Below are positions 1-7,634 of a stretch of 64,000 bases of DNA, piece by piece. The notes beneath the pieces were generated by a model, which did no database searches, was not told the DNA's origin, and worked only from the letters and a program-made list of their open reading frames with translations. Every line of letters starts with the position of its first letter. The stretch's first letter is position 1. The position numbers and the translations under genes were made by a program. Source of the stretch: Gelidibacter mesophilus DSM 14095 (lineage in GTDB: Bacteria; Bacteroidota; Bacteroidia; Flavobacteriales; Flavobacteriaceae). The stretch is taken from positions 434,001 through 498,000 of the forward strand of contig NZ_AUHD01000001.1 of assembly GCF_000423005.1 (NCBI RefSeq). The letters are read 5' to 3'.

Positions 1-1
1 C

Positions 2-703
2 GACATTTTAAAGTTCGATCAAGCGCTCAGTCCGCAAAATACAACCCATTATATTTTTAATTATCAATTCAATGTCGAAGGTCGGATTTTTAGGGCAGAA
101 GCTTACTACAAACAATATAAAGGTTTGGTAAAATACGATTCAGAATTTATAAATTTTGATACTAATTTTGACAATTCAGGCAGTGGTTATGCCAAGGGGA
201 TCGATATGTTTTGGCGTGATAATAGAAACATCAAGAATGTCGATTATTGGGTGAGCTATTCAATTTTGGACACTGAAAGAGATTACAAGAACTATCCTTA
301 TGCCACACAGCCAAATTTTGTCAATACGCACAATATTTCCGTTGTGGGCAAATATTGGATAGATGCTCTAAAAAGTCAAGTAGGGTTCAGTTATGCATTT
401 GCTTCTGGTAGAAATTATACGGATCCGAATCAGGATGGATTTTTGAATGCCAAAACGAAATCCTATAATAATTTAAGTCTGAATTGGGCGTATTTATTAA
501 GTCCTCAAAAGATTCTATATTTTTCGGTGAACAATGTCTTAGGGTTTAAAAACATCAATGGGTATCAATATGCGAATATGGCAGATGCAACGGGAGAATT
601 TGTAAGAAGACCTTTACGGCCGGCTGCTGATCAGTTCTTTTTTGTAGGCTTCTTTTGGACCATAAGTGACGATGGAACCGATAATCAATTGGATAATTTG
701 TAA
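2..703 (+). CDS. TonB-dependent receptor, C-terminal part (5' end outside window)
   Basis: The reading frame is open from the left edge of the window to the TAA at 701-703, so the gene begins upstream. A start at the TTG near 125 would be artificial. The visible part reads as the last strands of an outer-membrane beta-barrel: alternating aromatic and polar residues, repeated short turns, and a TonB-receptor-like pattern (SGYAKGIDMFWRD, then YWVSYSILDTERDY). It would sit in the outer membrane and import a ligand using TonB energy. The substrate cannot be inferred from this piece. It converges on the minus-strand gene that ends at 719, with only 15 bases between. Confidence 0.8.
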   Translation, partial: DILKFDQALSPQNTTHYIFNYQFNVEGRIFRAEAYYKQYKGLVKYDSEFINFDTNFDNSGSGYAKGIDMFWRDNRNIKNVDYWVSYSILDTERDYKNYPYATQPNFVNTHNISVVGKYWIDALKSQVGFSYAFASGRNYTDPNQDGFLNAKTKSYNNLSLNWAYLLSPQKILYFSVNNVLGFKNINGYQYANMADATGEFVRRPLRPAADQFFFVGFFWTISDDGTDNQLDNL

Positions 704-718
704 ATGATAGCCTTTCGC

Positions 719-1321
719 TTATAGTTTGATAAGAGTATCATAAATAGCTTTTAGATCGATAAAACTTTGTACAGGCTCATCGCTTTCCCAGATGCTTTTA
801 GATATAACAGCGCCTTTGAAGCCTAAATCAAGGACTTCACGAATATGATTTTTATTAATATCTCCCATAGCAATAATTGCCTTATCGATAAGGTTGACAT
901 CCGGTTCTTTGATCGTGTGATTTGGATTGGAGGTCGAAAATGTTCCAAGGTCTAGGATATGATAATCAAATTCAAAGTCGCTAGCATCTAATTCCTTTAA
1001 TTCATGAAAAGAAGAACTGATCGTTTTCCCGAACAGATTCAAATCTTTAAAATAGCGGGTAGGGGTTTCAATATAAGCTCTTCGTATCTCTTCTTCAAAA
1101 TGGATTCCTTTTATATCAAATTCATTGGTTAACTCATGAAAATTGTGGAGGACAATTCTATTCAGGTAATTTGAATCTATTTCATTTAAAAAATCGGTAT
1201 GTTCTTGATGGTTTTTATAAGGTTTACTTAGATGATAACACTCTAAACTAAACTCAAAAAGCTGATTCAGAATTTGTGCTTCATTTTTTATGTCTTCTTG
1301 GGAGGCTAAAAGTATGATCAT
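719..1321 (-). CDS. TenI/ThiE-like thiamine phosphate synthase family protein
   Basis: The 200-residue protein has the landmarks of the ThiE/TenI TIM-barrel family: an early LHNFHEL strand-helix, a GIHF turn equivalent to the family's GvHL, a KTISSSFH element equivalent to the G-S-xH phosphate-binding region, and a late IIAMGDIN...GFKGAVISKSIW region equivalent to the GGI...G..GvAviS signature. ThiE joins the pyrimidine and thiazole halves of thiamine, and TenI-type paralogues aromatise the thiazole. No other thiamine genes are near and several canonical residues are replaced, for example MGDI for GGI. A divergent TenI-like role is as likely as true ThiE. Confidence is high for the fold and low for the reaction. 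Confidence 0.65.
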   Translation of the reverse strand: MIILLASQEDIKNEAQILNQLFEFSLECYHLSKPYKNHQEHTDFLNEIDSNYLNRIVLHNFHELTNEFDIKGIHFEEEIRRAYIETPTRYFKDLNLFGKTISSSFHELKELDASDFEFDYHILDLGTFSTSNPNHTIKEPDVNLIDKAIIAMGDINKNHIREVLDLGFKGAVISKSIWESDEPVQSFIDLKAIYDTLIKL

Positions 1322-1562
1322 TATCTAAAAATATATTTGTAACCTGAATTTTGAACAATTCAGGACTGCTATTCTCTATTGATATCAGAGATTACAAATA
1401 TCTTCAAAGATTCTCGAAAACAAGACAAGGAAGTTTTCAAAATAATAAATTTTGGGGAATTGGTGATGCAGGACAATAGGATAAGTGAAAAGAGTTAAAG
1501 CTTTTATTAATTGCAACACTATGCCATGTGTAAATTAAAGATATTGCGTAAAACTATTTATT

Positions 1563-1880
1563 ATGAAAACAGCGTATCAAAAATGTATCGAAGCCTGCCA
1601 AAAATGTTTGGTAGATTGTCAAAACTGCCTCGTTGAAATGGCGGGAATGAAAAGTATGAATGATTGTCCAAAGTGCTGTATAGAATGTATAGATGCGTGT
1701 TTGTTGTCCATCAAAATGATGGCTGCAGATAGTGATCATGCAGCAGAATATTGTAAACTATGTGCAGAAATTTGCGATTGGTGTGCGGAGCAATGTGGTC
1801 AACATGAGCATGAACATTGTCAAAAATGTGCAGAATCTTGCAAAAGATGTGCTGAAGAATGTCGAAAAATGGCAGCATAA
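1563..1880 (+). CDS. Cys-rich four-helix-bundle copper-storage-like protein (Csp/DUF326 type)
   Basis: The protein has 105 residues, 20 of them cysteine, arranged as repeated CxxxC, CxxC and CC pairs on what should be amphipathic helices (KCIEACQKC, DCPKCCIEC, CKLCAEIC, CQKCAESC). This is the hallmark of the four-helix-bundle copper storage proteins, which line the core of the bundle with thiolates and hold many Cu(I) ions. There is no signal peptide, so a cytosolic Csp3-like form is expected. A His/Glu-rich loop (HEHEHC) precedes the last helix. The GH3-family gene begins only 26 bases downstream, so co-transcription is possible. No copper exporter or copper regulator is adjacent. Confidence 0.85.
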   Translation: MKTAYQKCIEACQKCLVDCQNCLVEMAGMKSMNDCPKCCIECIDACLLSIKMMAADSDHAAEYCKLCAEICDWCAEQCGQHEHEHCQKCAESCKRCAEECRKMAA

Positions 1881-1906
1881 TTTTATCTTATTTTTATTTT
1901 TAGCCC

Positions 1907-3430
1907 ATGGCAATACTAGGCAATATTATTAAAGGATTCATTGATGTCAAAGATTCCTTGTCTTCAGAAAAAAATCCTGTTCAAGAACAGAAAGAAGTTT
2001 TAGAAAAACTTTTAAATAAGGCTAAGCATACCGCTTTTGGCAAACATTATGATTTTGAAACGCTATTAGAATCAGAAGATCCTGCGAGCGCTTTTGCAAT
2101 CAAGGTTCCTTATTTTGACTATAATAAAATTCAAAAAGAATGGTGGTATCGACTTCAAGATGGTGAAGATGATGTCACTTGGCCTGGGCATCCTAAATAT
2201 TTTGCGTTGAGTTCTGGCACGACCGGAAAAACAAGCAAGCGGATTCCTGTAACTGACGAGATGATTGATGCCATTAAAAATACGGGTATTCAACAGGTGT
2301 TTGCCCTAAGTAATTTTGATTTTCCAGCCGATTTTTTTGAAAAGGAAATTATGATGCTTGGCAGTTCCACAGAGTTGAAAGAACACAATGATCATTTAGA
2401 AGGCGAGATAAGTGGCATTAGTGCCAGCAATATTCCGTTTTGGTTTAGAAGTTATTATAAGCCAGGAGAGGAGATCTCTAAAATTGATGATTGGGATGCA
2501 CGGGTACAGCGGATTGCTGAAAATGCTGAAAATTGGGATATTGGTGCTTTAAGCGGAATTCCATCTTGGATTGAACTAATGATTCAAAAAGTGATCAGTT
2601 ACCATAACCTGAACCATATCCATGAAATTTGGCCTAACCTTCAAGTTTTTACTTCTGGAGGTGTTGCTTTTGGACCATATGAAAAAAGTTTCAATGCTCT
2701 TATGGGCCATCCTATAACCATTATAGATACTTATTTGGCTTCAGAAGGATTTGTGGCATTCCAAGCACGACCGGATACTGATGCGATGCAATTAGTGACT
2801 GATGAGGGAGTTTACTTTGAATTTGTCCCCTTTAAACCCGAATATATCAATGAGGATGGTTCCTTGATAACGGATGCGCCTTCCATTACTTTAAAAGAGG
2901 TACAATTAGATCAAGATTATGTTCTAATAATGAGTACGGTAAGTGGGGCGTGGCGTTATGAAATTGGAGACACTATTGCGTTTACGGATGTAGAACGTGC
3001 TGAGATAAAAATTACCGGGCGTACTAAGTTTTTCCTTAATACCGTAGGATCTCAATTATCAGTCAATAAAATGGATGATGCCATGAAGCATCTGGAAGCG
3101 GAGTTTTCTACAAAAATTCCTGAATATACCATATGCGCAAAGCGTTGTGAAGATGATGAGTTTTACCATTGTTGGTATATTGGAACTGAAGATGCCCACG
3201 ATGCGATGAAAGTTTCAGAAAGTTTAGATAATTTCTTAAAGGCTGCCAACAAAAATTATAAAGTTGCCCGAAGTAAAGCCTTAAAAGGGGTTAAGGTGAA
3301 ATTTGTAAATCCGTCAGTGTTTCATGAATGGAGTGGCGCCAATAAGAAAAAGGGTGGTCAAGTAAAAATGGAACGCGTGATGAACGAAGATAAATTCAAG
3401 GAATGGGAGGCGTTTGTTAAGGAACTATAG
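1907..3430 (+). CDS. GH3 auxin-responsive promoter family protein (acyl-adenylating enzyme homologue)
   Basis: The 507-residue protein fits the GH3 family length. The N-terminal half carries the phosphate-binding loop FALSSGTTGKTSKRIPVT, a clear GH3/adenylate-forming enzyme signature. It is followed by an ASNIPFW segment, the FTSGGVAFGPYEKSF region, YLASEGFVAFQ, and a late YEIGDTIAFTD plus KITGRTKFFLNTVGSQLSV region near the inter-domain hinge. Plant GH3 enzymes adenylate a carboxylate and join it to an amino acid. The substrates of bacterial homologues are mostly unknown. It lies just behind the Cys-rich copper-storage-like gene, and its last 14 bases overlap the end of the opposing metalloprotease-like gene. 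Confidence 0.85.
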   Translation: MAILGNIIKGFIDVKDSLSSEKNPVQEQKEVLEKLLNKAKHTAFGKHYDFETLLESEDPASAFAIKVPYFDYNKIQKEWWYRLQDGEDDVTWPGHPKYFALSSGTTGKTSKRIPVTDEMIDAIKNTGIQQVFALSNFDFPADFFEKEIMMLGSSTELKEHNDHLEGEISGISASNIPFWFRSYYKPGEEISKIDDWDARVQRIAENAENWDIGALSGIPSWIELMIQKVISYHNLNHIHEIWPNLQVFTSGGVAFGPYEKSFNALMGHPITIIDTYLASEGFVAFQARPDTDAMQLVTDEGVYFEFVPFKPEYINEDGSLITDAPSITLKEVQLDQDYVLIMSTVSGAWRYEIGDTIAFTDVERAEIKITGRTKFFLNTVGSQLSVNKMDDAMKHLEAEFSTKIPEYTICAKRCEDDEFYHCWYIGTEDAHDAMKVSESLDNFLKAANKNYKVARSKALKGVKVKFVNPSVFHEWSGANKKKGGQVKMERVMNEDKFKEWEAFVKEL

Positions 3431-4031
3431 CTTCTGCTTCTGAATTTCTTTTTTCTATGATGTCCATAATTTCTTCTGGAGATAAATAATATTTTTTAAT
3501 CCGGAGTTTGTAGGCATCTTGTATTTCAGCGTTATTCAGAATAAAATCCTTGGTTTTCAAAATGTACTCTTCCATGTTATGCTCTACGGCGTAGGTGTCT
3601 GCAGCACGTTCAGCTTCTACAATATGACTATCAGAAAATACATATTTAATTCCAAACCACATCAAATTAAGTTTGCTTCTGTCGGTATAATCCATGATAT
3701 GACCCAATTCATGACCAATCCACCCTACAAGAATGTCAGAAGGAATATCTTTAGTAAGAAACCTTTTGTCGGTAATTTTAATAGTTTCACTTATCAAAAC
3801 GACATAGCGTCTGTTCTTTCCACTTCTAAAGAAGCTACCAAAAGTAGGTCTTGCCTGCATGGTGGATTTTTTGATCTTTTTTTTAAATCTGAATTCTATT
3901 TGTGTGTCTTTAAGTTCTGGATAATGTGCCAGCGCAATATTGATTTCTTTTGCTATGGAATCAGGAATTATATGTTGTGCGTTCATTGAAGTGCTAAAAA
4001 TTAATAGTATTAAATAAATGAGGTGTTTCAT
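3417..4031 (-). CDS. Secreted HELGH-motif metalloprotease-like protein
   Basis: The 204-residue protein begins with a signal peptide ending near NAQ (residue 19). The zinc-binding motif HELGH lies at residues 107-111, and an acidic cluster (EAERAAD, residues 139-145) lies about 28 residues later, in the right place for the third zinc ligand of a gluzincin-type protease. The basic patch RFKKKIKKST precedes the catalytic part. The product should be periplasmic or extracellular. The family is not one I can name. It converges on the GH3 gene with a 14-base overlap of the 3' ends, and has about 250 bases of non-coding DNA upstream. Confidence 0.65.
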   Translation of the reverse strand: MKHLIYLILLIFSTSMNAQHIIPDSIAKEINIALAHYPELKDTQIEFRFKKKIKKSTMQARPTFGSFFRSGKNRRYVVLISETIKITDKRFLTKDIPSDILVGWIGHELGHIMDYTDRSKLNLMWFGIKYVFSDSHIVEAERAADTYAVEHNMEEYILKTKDFILNNAEIQDAYKLRIKKYYLSPEEIMDIIEKRNSEAEAIVP

Positions 4032-4172
4032 AAGTCTAAAGCATAAAATACATTTATTTTGAGAGAAAATTAGCCAATTTTACTTTTATTTAACGTAAGA
4101 GTAAAAGGATTAAAGTTGATATCTTTTAAGACATTCCACCCGAAGGAATAGGACTATTTTTTGAGCCTTTAA

Positions 4173-4192
4173 CGGTGTTTTTTTTAACACCG
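4173..4192. repeat. Perfect 7-bp inverted repeat in intergenic gap
   Basis: CGGTGTT and AACACCG face each other across a six-T loop. No T-run follows on either strand, so it is a weak terminator at best. It lies in the gap between the metalloprotease-like gene and the terminator hairpin of the kinase-like gene. Confidence 0.4.
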
Positions 4193-4224
4193 ATATGTTA
4201 TCAATTTTTTTGCTCCACAATTTG

Positions 4225-4252
4225 AAAAAGGCGGTTTATAGAACCGTTTTTT
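4225..4252. terminator. Bidirectional rho-independent terminator
   Basis: A CGGTT/AACCG stem with a five-base loop is flanked by a run of A on one side and six T on the other, so it can work on both strands. It lies about 35 bases past the stop of the minus-strand kinase-like gene ending at 4285 and probably ends that transcript. Confidence 0.55.
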
Positions 4253-4284
4253 CCTGTTTTCACGAGTTTTATGAGAAAGATAGT

Positions 4285-5556
4285 CTAGAAGCATTCAAAA
4301 CACTTCAAGTAATGGCCATTGAGATCAAGGTTTTCTGAACCTTTTAATGGTGCTGTTGGATAGTCCTTTTCATTTAAAATTCGTTGAAATTCTTTTGCGT
4401 AGGTCACTATTTCGTCTCTTCTGCTTTTTAATTTTTTCTCAATGTCAAGTCCATCTAACTCATAAATCTGCTTAGGCCATTGTCGCATGGCTTTTTCAAT
4501 CATCGTATCGGTCAATAATAATTGCAGTTGCTGTGCTTCTTCCACAAATACTGTTTGGGGTGTACGCTTTAGAAAATAGGCATCAAAATCGTGAATCAAA
4601 CCAGGAAGATATTCGATTTCATCTTGAAATGGCCGCACTTCCGGTGTGACATTTTTATTTGAAATAATATTAGGAATGATGCCGCTAATGGTAAAAAAAG
4701 CATTGTCTCTATCCCCTGGCAACGGAATGGCTATTTCTCCATACTGTTCTTTTTTAATGACCCATCCCCATTGTTTGGCATGCCTGTCCCAATCGCCAAT
4801 AATTAGATCGAACAGTCTTGCCCTCACTAAGGCATGTTCATCAATCTTTAGTGCTGTGCCTAGCTCTAATTTTAGCTTTTGTAAGTCATCCGTTTCAATA
4901 ATGGTACGCACATCTTTAATAACCGTCCAGTTGGTATCGCTTTCAGTTTCATGTTCAAAGAGAAAGAGTTTATTTCCATAATTCTCGTTGTACTCCTTTA
5001 AGGTCTCTTGTTTCGGAATAAAAACGAGTTGCGGTGCGGTATGTAAAATGTGCGCTGCGTCGGCCAGCGTTGCGACTACTGTTGCGGCATAGGGATGTTG
5101 TGCAGAAATACCATCAACAATGATGTTTTCCAGTCCTAAGGTTTTTGCGAATTCTGGTACTAATGGTGCAGGAGTTTTATTAATACTTCTTAAGGCATAT
5201 TTATTACCGATACTATCCTTAAGCTTTAGAGATTTTGTTTGGTTGCCGCCTCCTTCTTTTATAATGGTAAGCCCCCCTAAAAGCGTGTCTAAAAAAACTA
5301 CGGGAACCTTTATTGGGGTGGCCCATGCTTTCCGATAATGTTCACCTTGCATCAATTTTTTTAATTCATTGGCTTCATATAGCGTGCTCGCAGCAATGGT
5401 GAGCGAATCGTAATCTTGAAAATTAATTGAATTGATATTGTCATGATTGACAATGGCTGAGGTTTTGTAATTTTCTGGGGTACTGTTTAGAGACCAATAA
5501 ATCAAAATGATAAAAAAGATAAGAACTCCGATTAAAATTAGAAAAATCCTTTTCAT
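4285..5556 (-). CDS. Membrane-anchored protein with kinase-like (HipA/FAM20-type) motifs
   Basis: The 423-residue protein starts with one hydrophobic segment (residues 4-22) that should anchor it in the inner membrane with the rest in the periplasm. The body has features of a protein-kinase-like fold: a Gly-rich turn near residue 103, GNKYALRSI (117-125) with a possible nucleotide-binding Lys or Arg, GDWDRH (254-259) resembling the catalytic loop of HipA/FAM20-type kinases, and PGDRDNAFF (280-288) in the place of the metal-binding Asp. From memory, similar sequence occurs inside much longer Bacteroidota phosphoesterase/surface-antigen proteins; here it stands alone. The catalytic reading is inference. 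The gene is monocistronic, with a hairpin downstream. Confidence 0.5.
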   Translation of the reverse strand: MKRIFLILIGVLIFFIILIYWSLNSTPENYKTSAIVNHDNINSINFQDYDSLTIAASTLYEANELKKLMQGEHYRKAWATPIKVPVVFLDTLLGGLTIIKEGGGNQTKSLKLKDSIGNKYALRSINKTPAPLVPEFAKTLGLENIIVDGISAQHPYAATVVATLADAAHILHTAPQLVFIPKQETLKEYNENYGNKLFLFEHETESDTNWTVIKDVRTIIETDDLQKLKLELGTALKIDEHALVRARLFDLIIGDWDRHAKQWGWVIKKEQYGEIAIPLPGDRDNAFFTISGIIPNIISNKNVTPEVRPFQDEIEYLPGLIHDFDAYFLKRTPQTVFVEEAQQLQLLLTDTMIEKAMRQWPKQIYELDGLDIEKKLKSRRDEIVTYAKEFQRILNEKDYPTAPLKGSENLDLNGHYLKCFECF

Positions 5557-5632
5557 GATATGCTGGTCTTAGTATTGAATTTGGAGCAAAATTAGATTTA
5601 TTATTTCAATTTAAATTGTAATACATTTATTT

Positions 5633-6196
5633 TTAATGCTCCTTCCGCCATTTAATATTACATCCAATACTGGGTTTTTGATCGTTGGATATTGGTTGGT
5701 TGTTGAGTAACGCATTGAGCGCATTACTGATGTCTTCTCCGGTAACAGGAATGCTATTTCCTGGTCGTGAATCATCAAATTGCCCTCTATAAACCAATTC
5801 TAAATTGGAATCAAATAAATAAAAGTCTGGTGTACACGCTGCATTATAGGCTTTGGCAACATTTTGGGATTGATCATATAAATATGGAAAAATGTAACCT
5901 TCATCAATAGCAGTTTTTTTCATAAATTCTGGTCCGTCTTGAGGATATTTAATGACATCATTACTAGAGATAGCTACAAAATTAATGCCTTTTGATTTGT
6001 AATCTTTTGCGAATTTCACCAATTTTGAATTGACATGTTTTACAAATGGGCAATGGTTGCAAATAAACATGACGACCGTGCCTTTGATGCCCTTACAATC
6101 ATTTAAAGTAAGCTTTTCATCGCTTAGGGTATCCAGCAAATTAAAATAAGGTGCTTTGGTACCTAGTGGCAGCATATTTGAGGGAGTTTGGGCCAT
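5633..6196 (-). CDS. Thioredoxin-like redoxin (AhpC/TSA-like, CxxC)
   Basis: The 187-residue protein reads as a thioredoxin-fold redoxin: an N-terminal APYFNLLDT strand, then VVMFICNHCPFVKH with a CNHC redox pair at residues 46 and 49, ISSNDVIKYPQDGP, and the cis-Pro region CTPDFYLFD. This pattern is typical of the PRX-like1 group, common in Bacteroidota and of poorly known physiological role. It probably reduces thiols or peroxides in the cytosol, since no signal peptide is seen. It is divergent from the csaA gene, sharing a 42-base intergenic region. Confidence 0.8.
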   Translation of the reverse strand: MAQTPSNMLPLGTKAPYFNLLDTLSDEKLTLNDCKGIKGTVVMFICNHCPFVKHVNSKLVKFAKDYKSKGINFVAISSNDVIKYPQDGPEFMKKTAIDEGYIFPYLYDQSQNVAKAYNAACTPDFYLFDSNLELVYRGQFDDSRPGNSIPVTGEDISNALNALLNNQPISNDQKPSIGCNIKWRKEH

Positions 6197-6238
6197 GACA
6201 TTGTTTTTTTATCTTATGATTTATTTTAAATTTTATTT

Positions 6239-6574
6239 ATGGAAAAGATAATGACTTTTGAGGGTTTTTCCAAAGTTGATTTAAGGGTAGGAACTATTGT
6301 TGAAGTCAATGATTTTCCTGAAGCTAGAAACCCTTCCTATCAGATACTTATTGATTTTGGTCCCTTGGGAATTAAAAAATCTTCAGCACAAATTACCACG
6401 CTTTACTCGAAAGAAGAGCTATTGGACAGGCAGATTGTAGCGGTTGTTAACTTCGCAAAAAAACAGATTGGCAAATTTATGAGTGAATGTTTGGTGATTG
6501 GAGCTGTAGATAATAAAGATGTTTACTTATTAAGTCCAGAAGTCCGGGTTAAAAATGGTTCAACAGTAGTTTAA
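6239..6574 (+). CDS. csaA: CsaA-type tRNA-binding protein
   Basis: The 111-residue protein matches CsaA in length and sequence along its whole extent: FSKVDLRVGTIVEVNDFPEARNPSYQILIDFG, then IKKSSAQITTLYSKEELLDRQIVAVVNF, and a C-terminal SECLVIGA...VYLLSPE...NGSTV. This is the small OB-fold tRNA-binding domain also found at the end of MetRS. CsaA is reported as a chaperone-like protein that helps export and can bind tRNA. The acyltransferase gene begins within about 30 bases downstream and is probably co-transcribed. Confidence 0.9.
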   Translation: MEKIMTFEGFSKVDLRVGTIVEVNDFPEARNPSYQILIDFGPLGIKKSSAQITTLYSKEELLDRQIVAVVNFAKKQIGKFMSECLVIGAVDNKDVYLLSPEVRVKNGSTVV

Positions 6575-6602
6575 ATTGTGAATATTGAAGAAAAGTACCA
6601 AA

Positions 6603-7634
6603 ATGCAATTGCTATTGTTGCACAGTATGCGGAGTTATCTCAGATTGGCCTTATTTTTTTATTTTAAAAAGATTGAAATCAATTATGAAGTACCTTTAAA
6701 ACCAGATCAAGCCCGACTTTATCTGGGGAACCATCAGAATGGTCTTATGGATCCGCTGTTGATTGCTACAAAAAGGGGCCAGTTTTCTTATTTTTTAACC
6801 CGTGCCAGCGTTTTTCAGAAAGCATGGATCAGTAAGTTTCTCCAAAGCTTGTTGATGATACCTGTGTATCGCATAAGAGATGGATGGGATAATTTATCAA
6901 AGAACAAGACGGTATTTAAAAACTGTTCCCAACTGCTTTATGATAAAAATGCGATCGTATTATTTCCGGAAGGAAACCATAACATAAAACGCTATGTAAG
7001 ACCTTTAAGTAAGGGTTTTACACGAATCATAGCAGAAACAATAACTGACCATCCCCAACTTGACATTCAGTTGGTGCCCGTCGGTTTCAACTACAAGGCT
7101 CCAGAAGATTTTGGAGATCATGTAGTGTTGCATTTTGGTGCGCCCTTATCAGTAGAGAAATACGTGCCCTTGGCTCAAAATTCTTCAGTATTAAGATTAA
7201 AACACGATGTCTATGAGGCCTTGACCAAGCTCACTACTCATATTGATTGTGATAATTACACAGTGACACTTCAGAAATTACAAAGTTGTAACGCAGATTT
7301 TCTTAATCCTAAAGTTGTCAATCAATGCCTGGCGGATAATTTTAATAATTGCCAAACACGATCAAGTACATCAAAAAACAGGATAAAATCTGTAGCCAAA
7401 GTCGTATTGGCCATTAGTCTTTTTCTTCCATATGGCATTTGGAAATTTATTTTGGAGCCAAAAGTTAAGGAACCTGAATTTACGGCAACCTTCCGGTTTG
7501 CCTTAGTTATAACGGTTGTGCCCATTTTTATGTTGCTCATGGCAACAGTATTAGGGTTGAGTTTCGGATTGTTTTATGCGCTTTTGTACCTTGTGAGTGT
7601 GTTTTTATTAGATCTGATTGCGGTTAAATTATAA
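6603..7634 (+). CDS. PlsC-like lysophospholipid acyltransferase with HX5D motif
   Basis: The first block is LGNHQNGLMDP, in which the catalytic His and Asp are separated by five residues rather than the usual four. FPEGNHN follows as the acyl-acceptor-binding block, and two or three hydrophobic helices close the protein (about residues 265-349). It should transfer acyl groups onto glycerolipids at the inner membrane. I chose the ATG at 6603; an upstream TTG at 6585 would add six residues. It lies directly behind csaA. The reading frame ends at 7634, overlapping by six bases the 3' end of the opposing M14 peptidase gene. Confidence 0.8.
   Translation: MQLLLLHSMRSYLRLALFFYFKKIEINYEVPLKPDQARLYLGNHQNGLMDPLLIATKRGQFSYFLTRASVFQKAWISKFLQSLLMIPVYRIRDGWDNLSKNKTVFKNCSQLLYDKNAIVLFPEGNHNIKRYVRPLSKGFTRIIAETITDHPQLDIQLVPVGFNYKAPEDFGDHVVLHFGAPLSVEKYVPLAQNSSVLRLKHDVYEALTKLTTHIDCDNYTVTLQKLQSCNADFLNPKVVNQCLADNFNNCQTRSSTSKNRIKSVAKVVLAISLFLPYGIWKFILEPKVKEPEFTATFRFALVITVVPIFMLLMATVLGLSFGLFYALLYLVSVFLLDLIAVKL

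Noticed and set aside
3519-3989. 156-codon plus-strand frame opposite the metalloprotease-like gene
   Set aside because: It is a shadow of the minus-strand gene, which has a signal peptide and HELGH motif.
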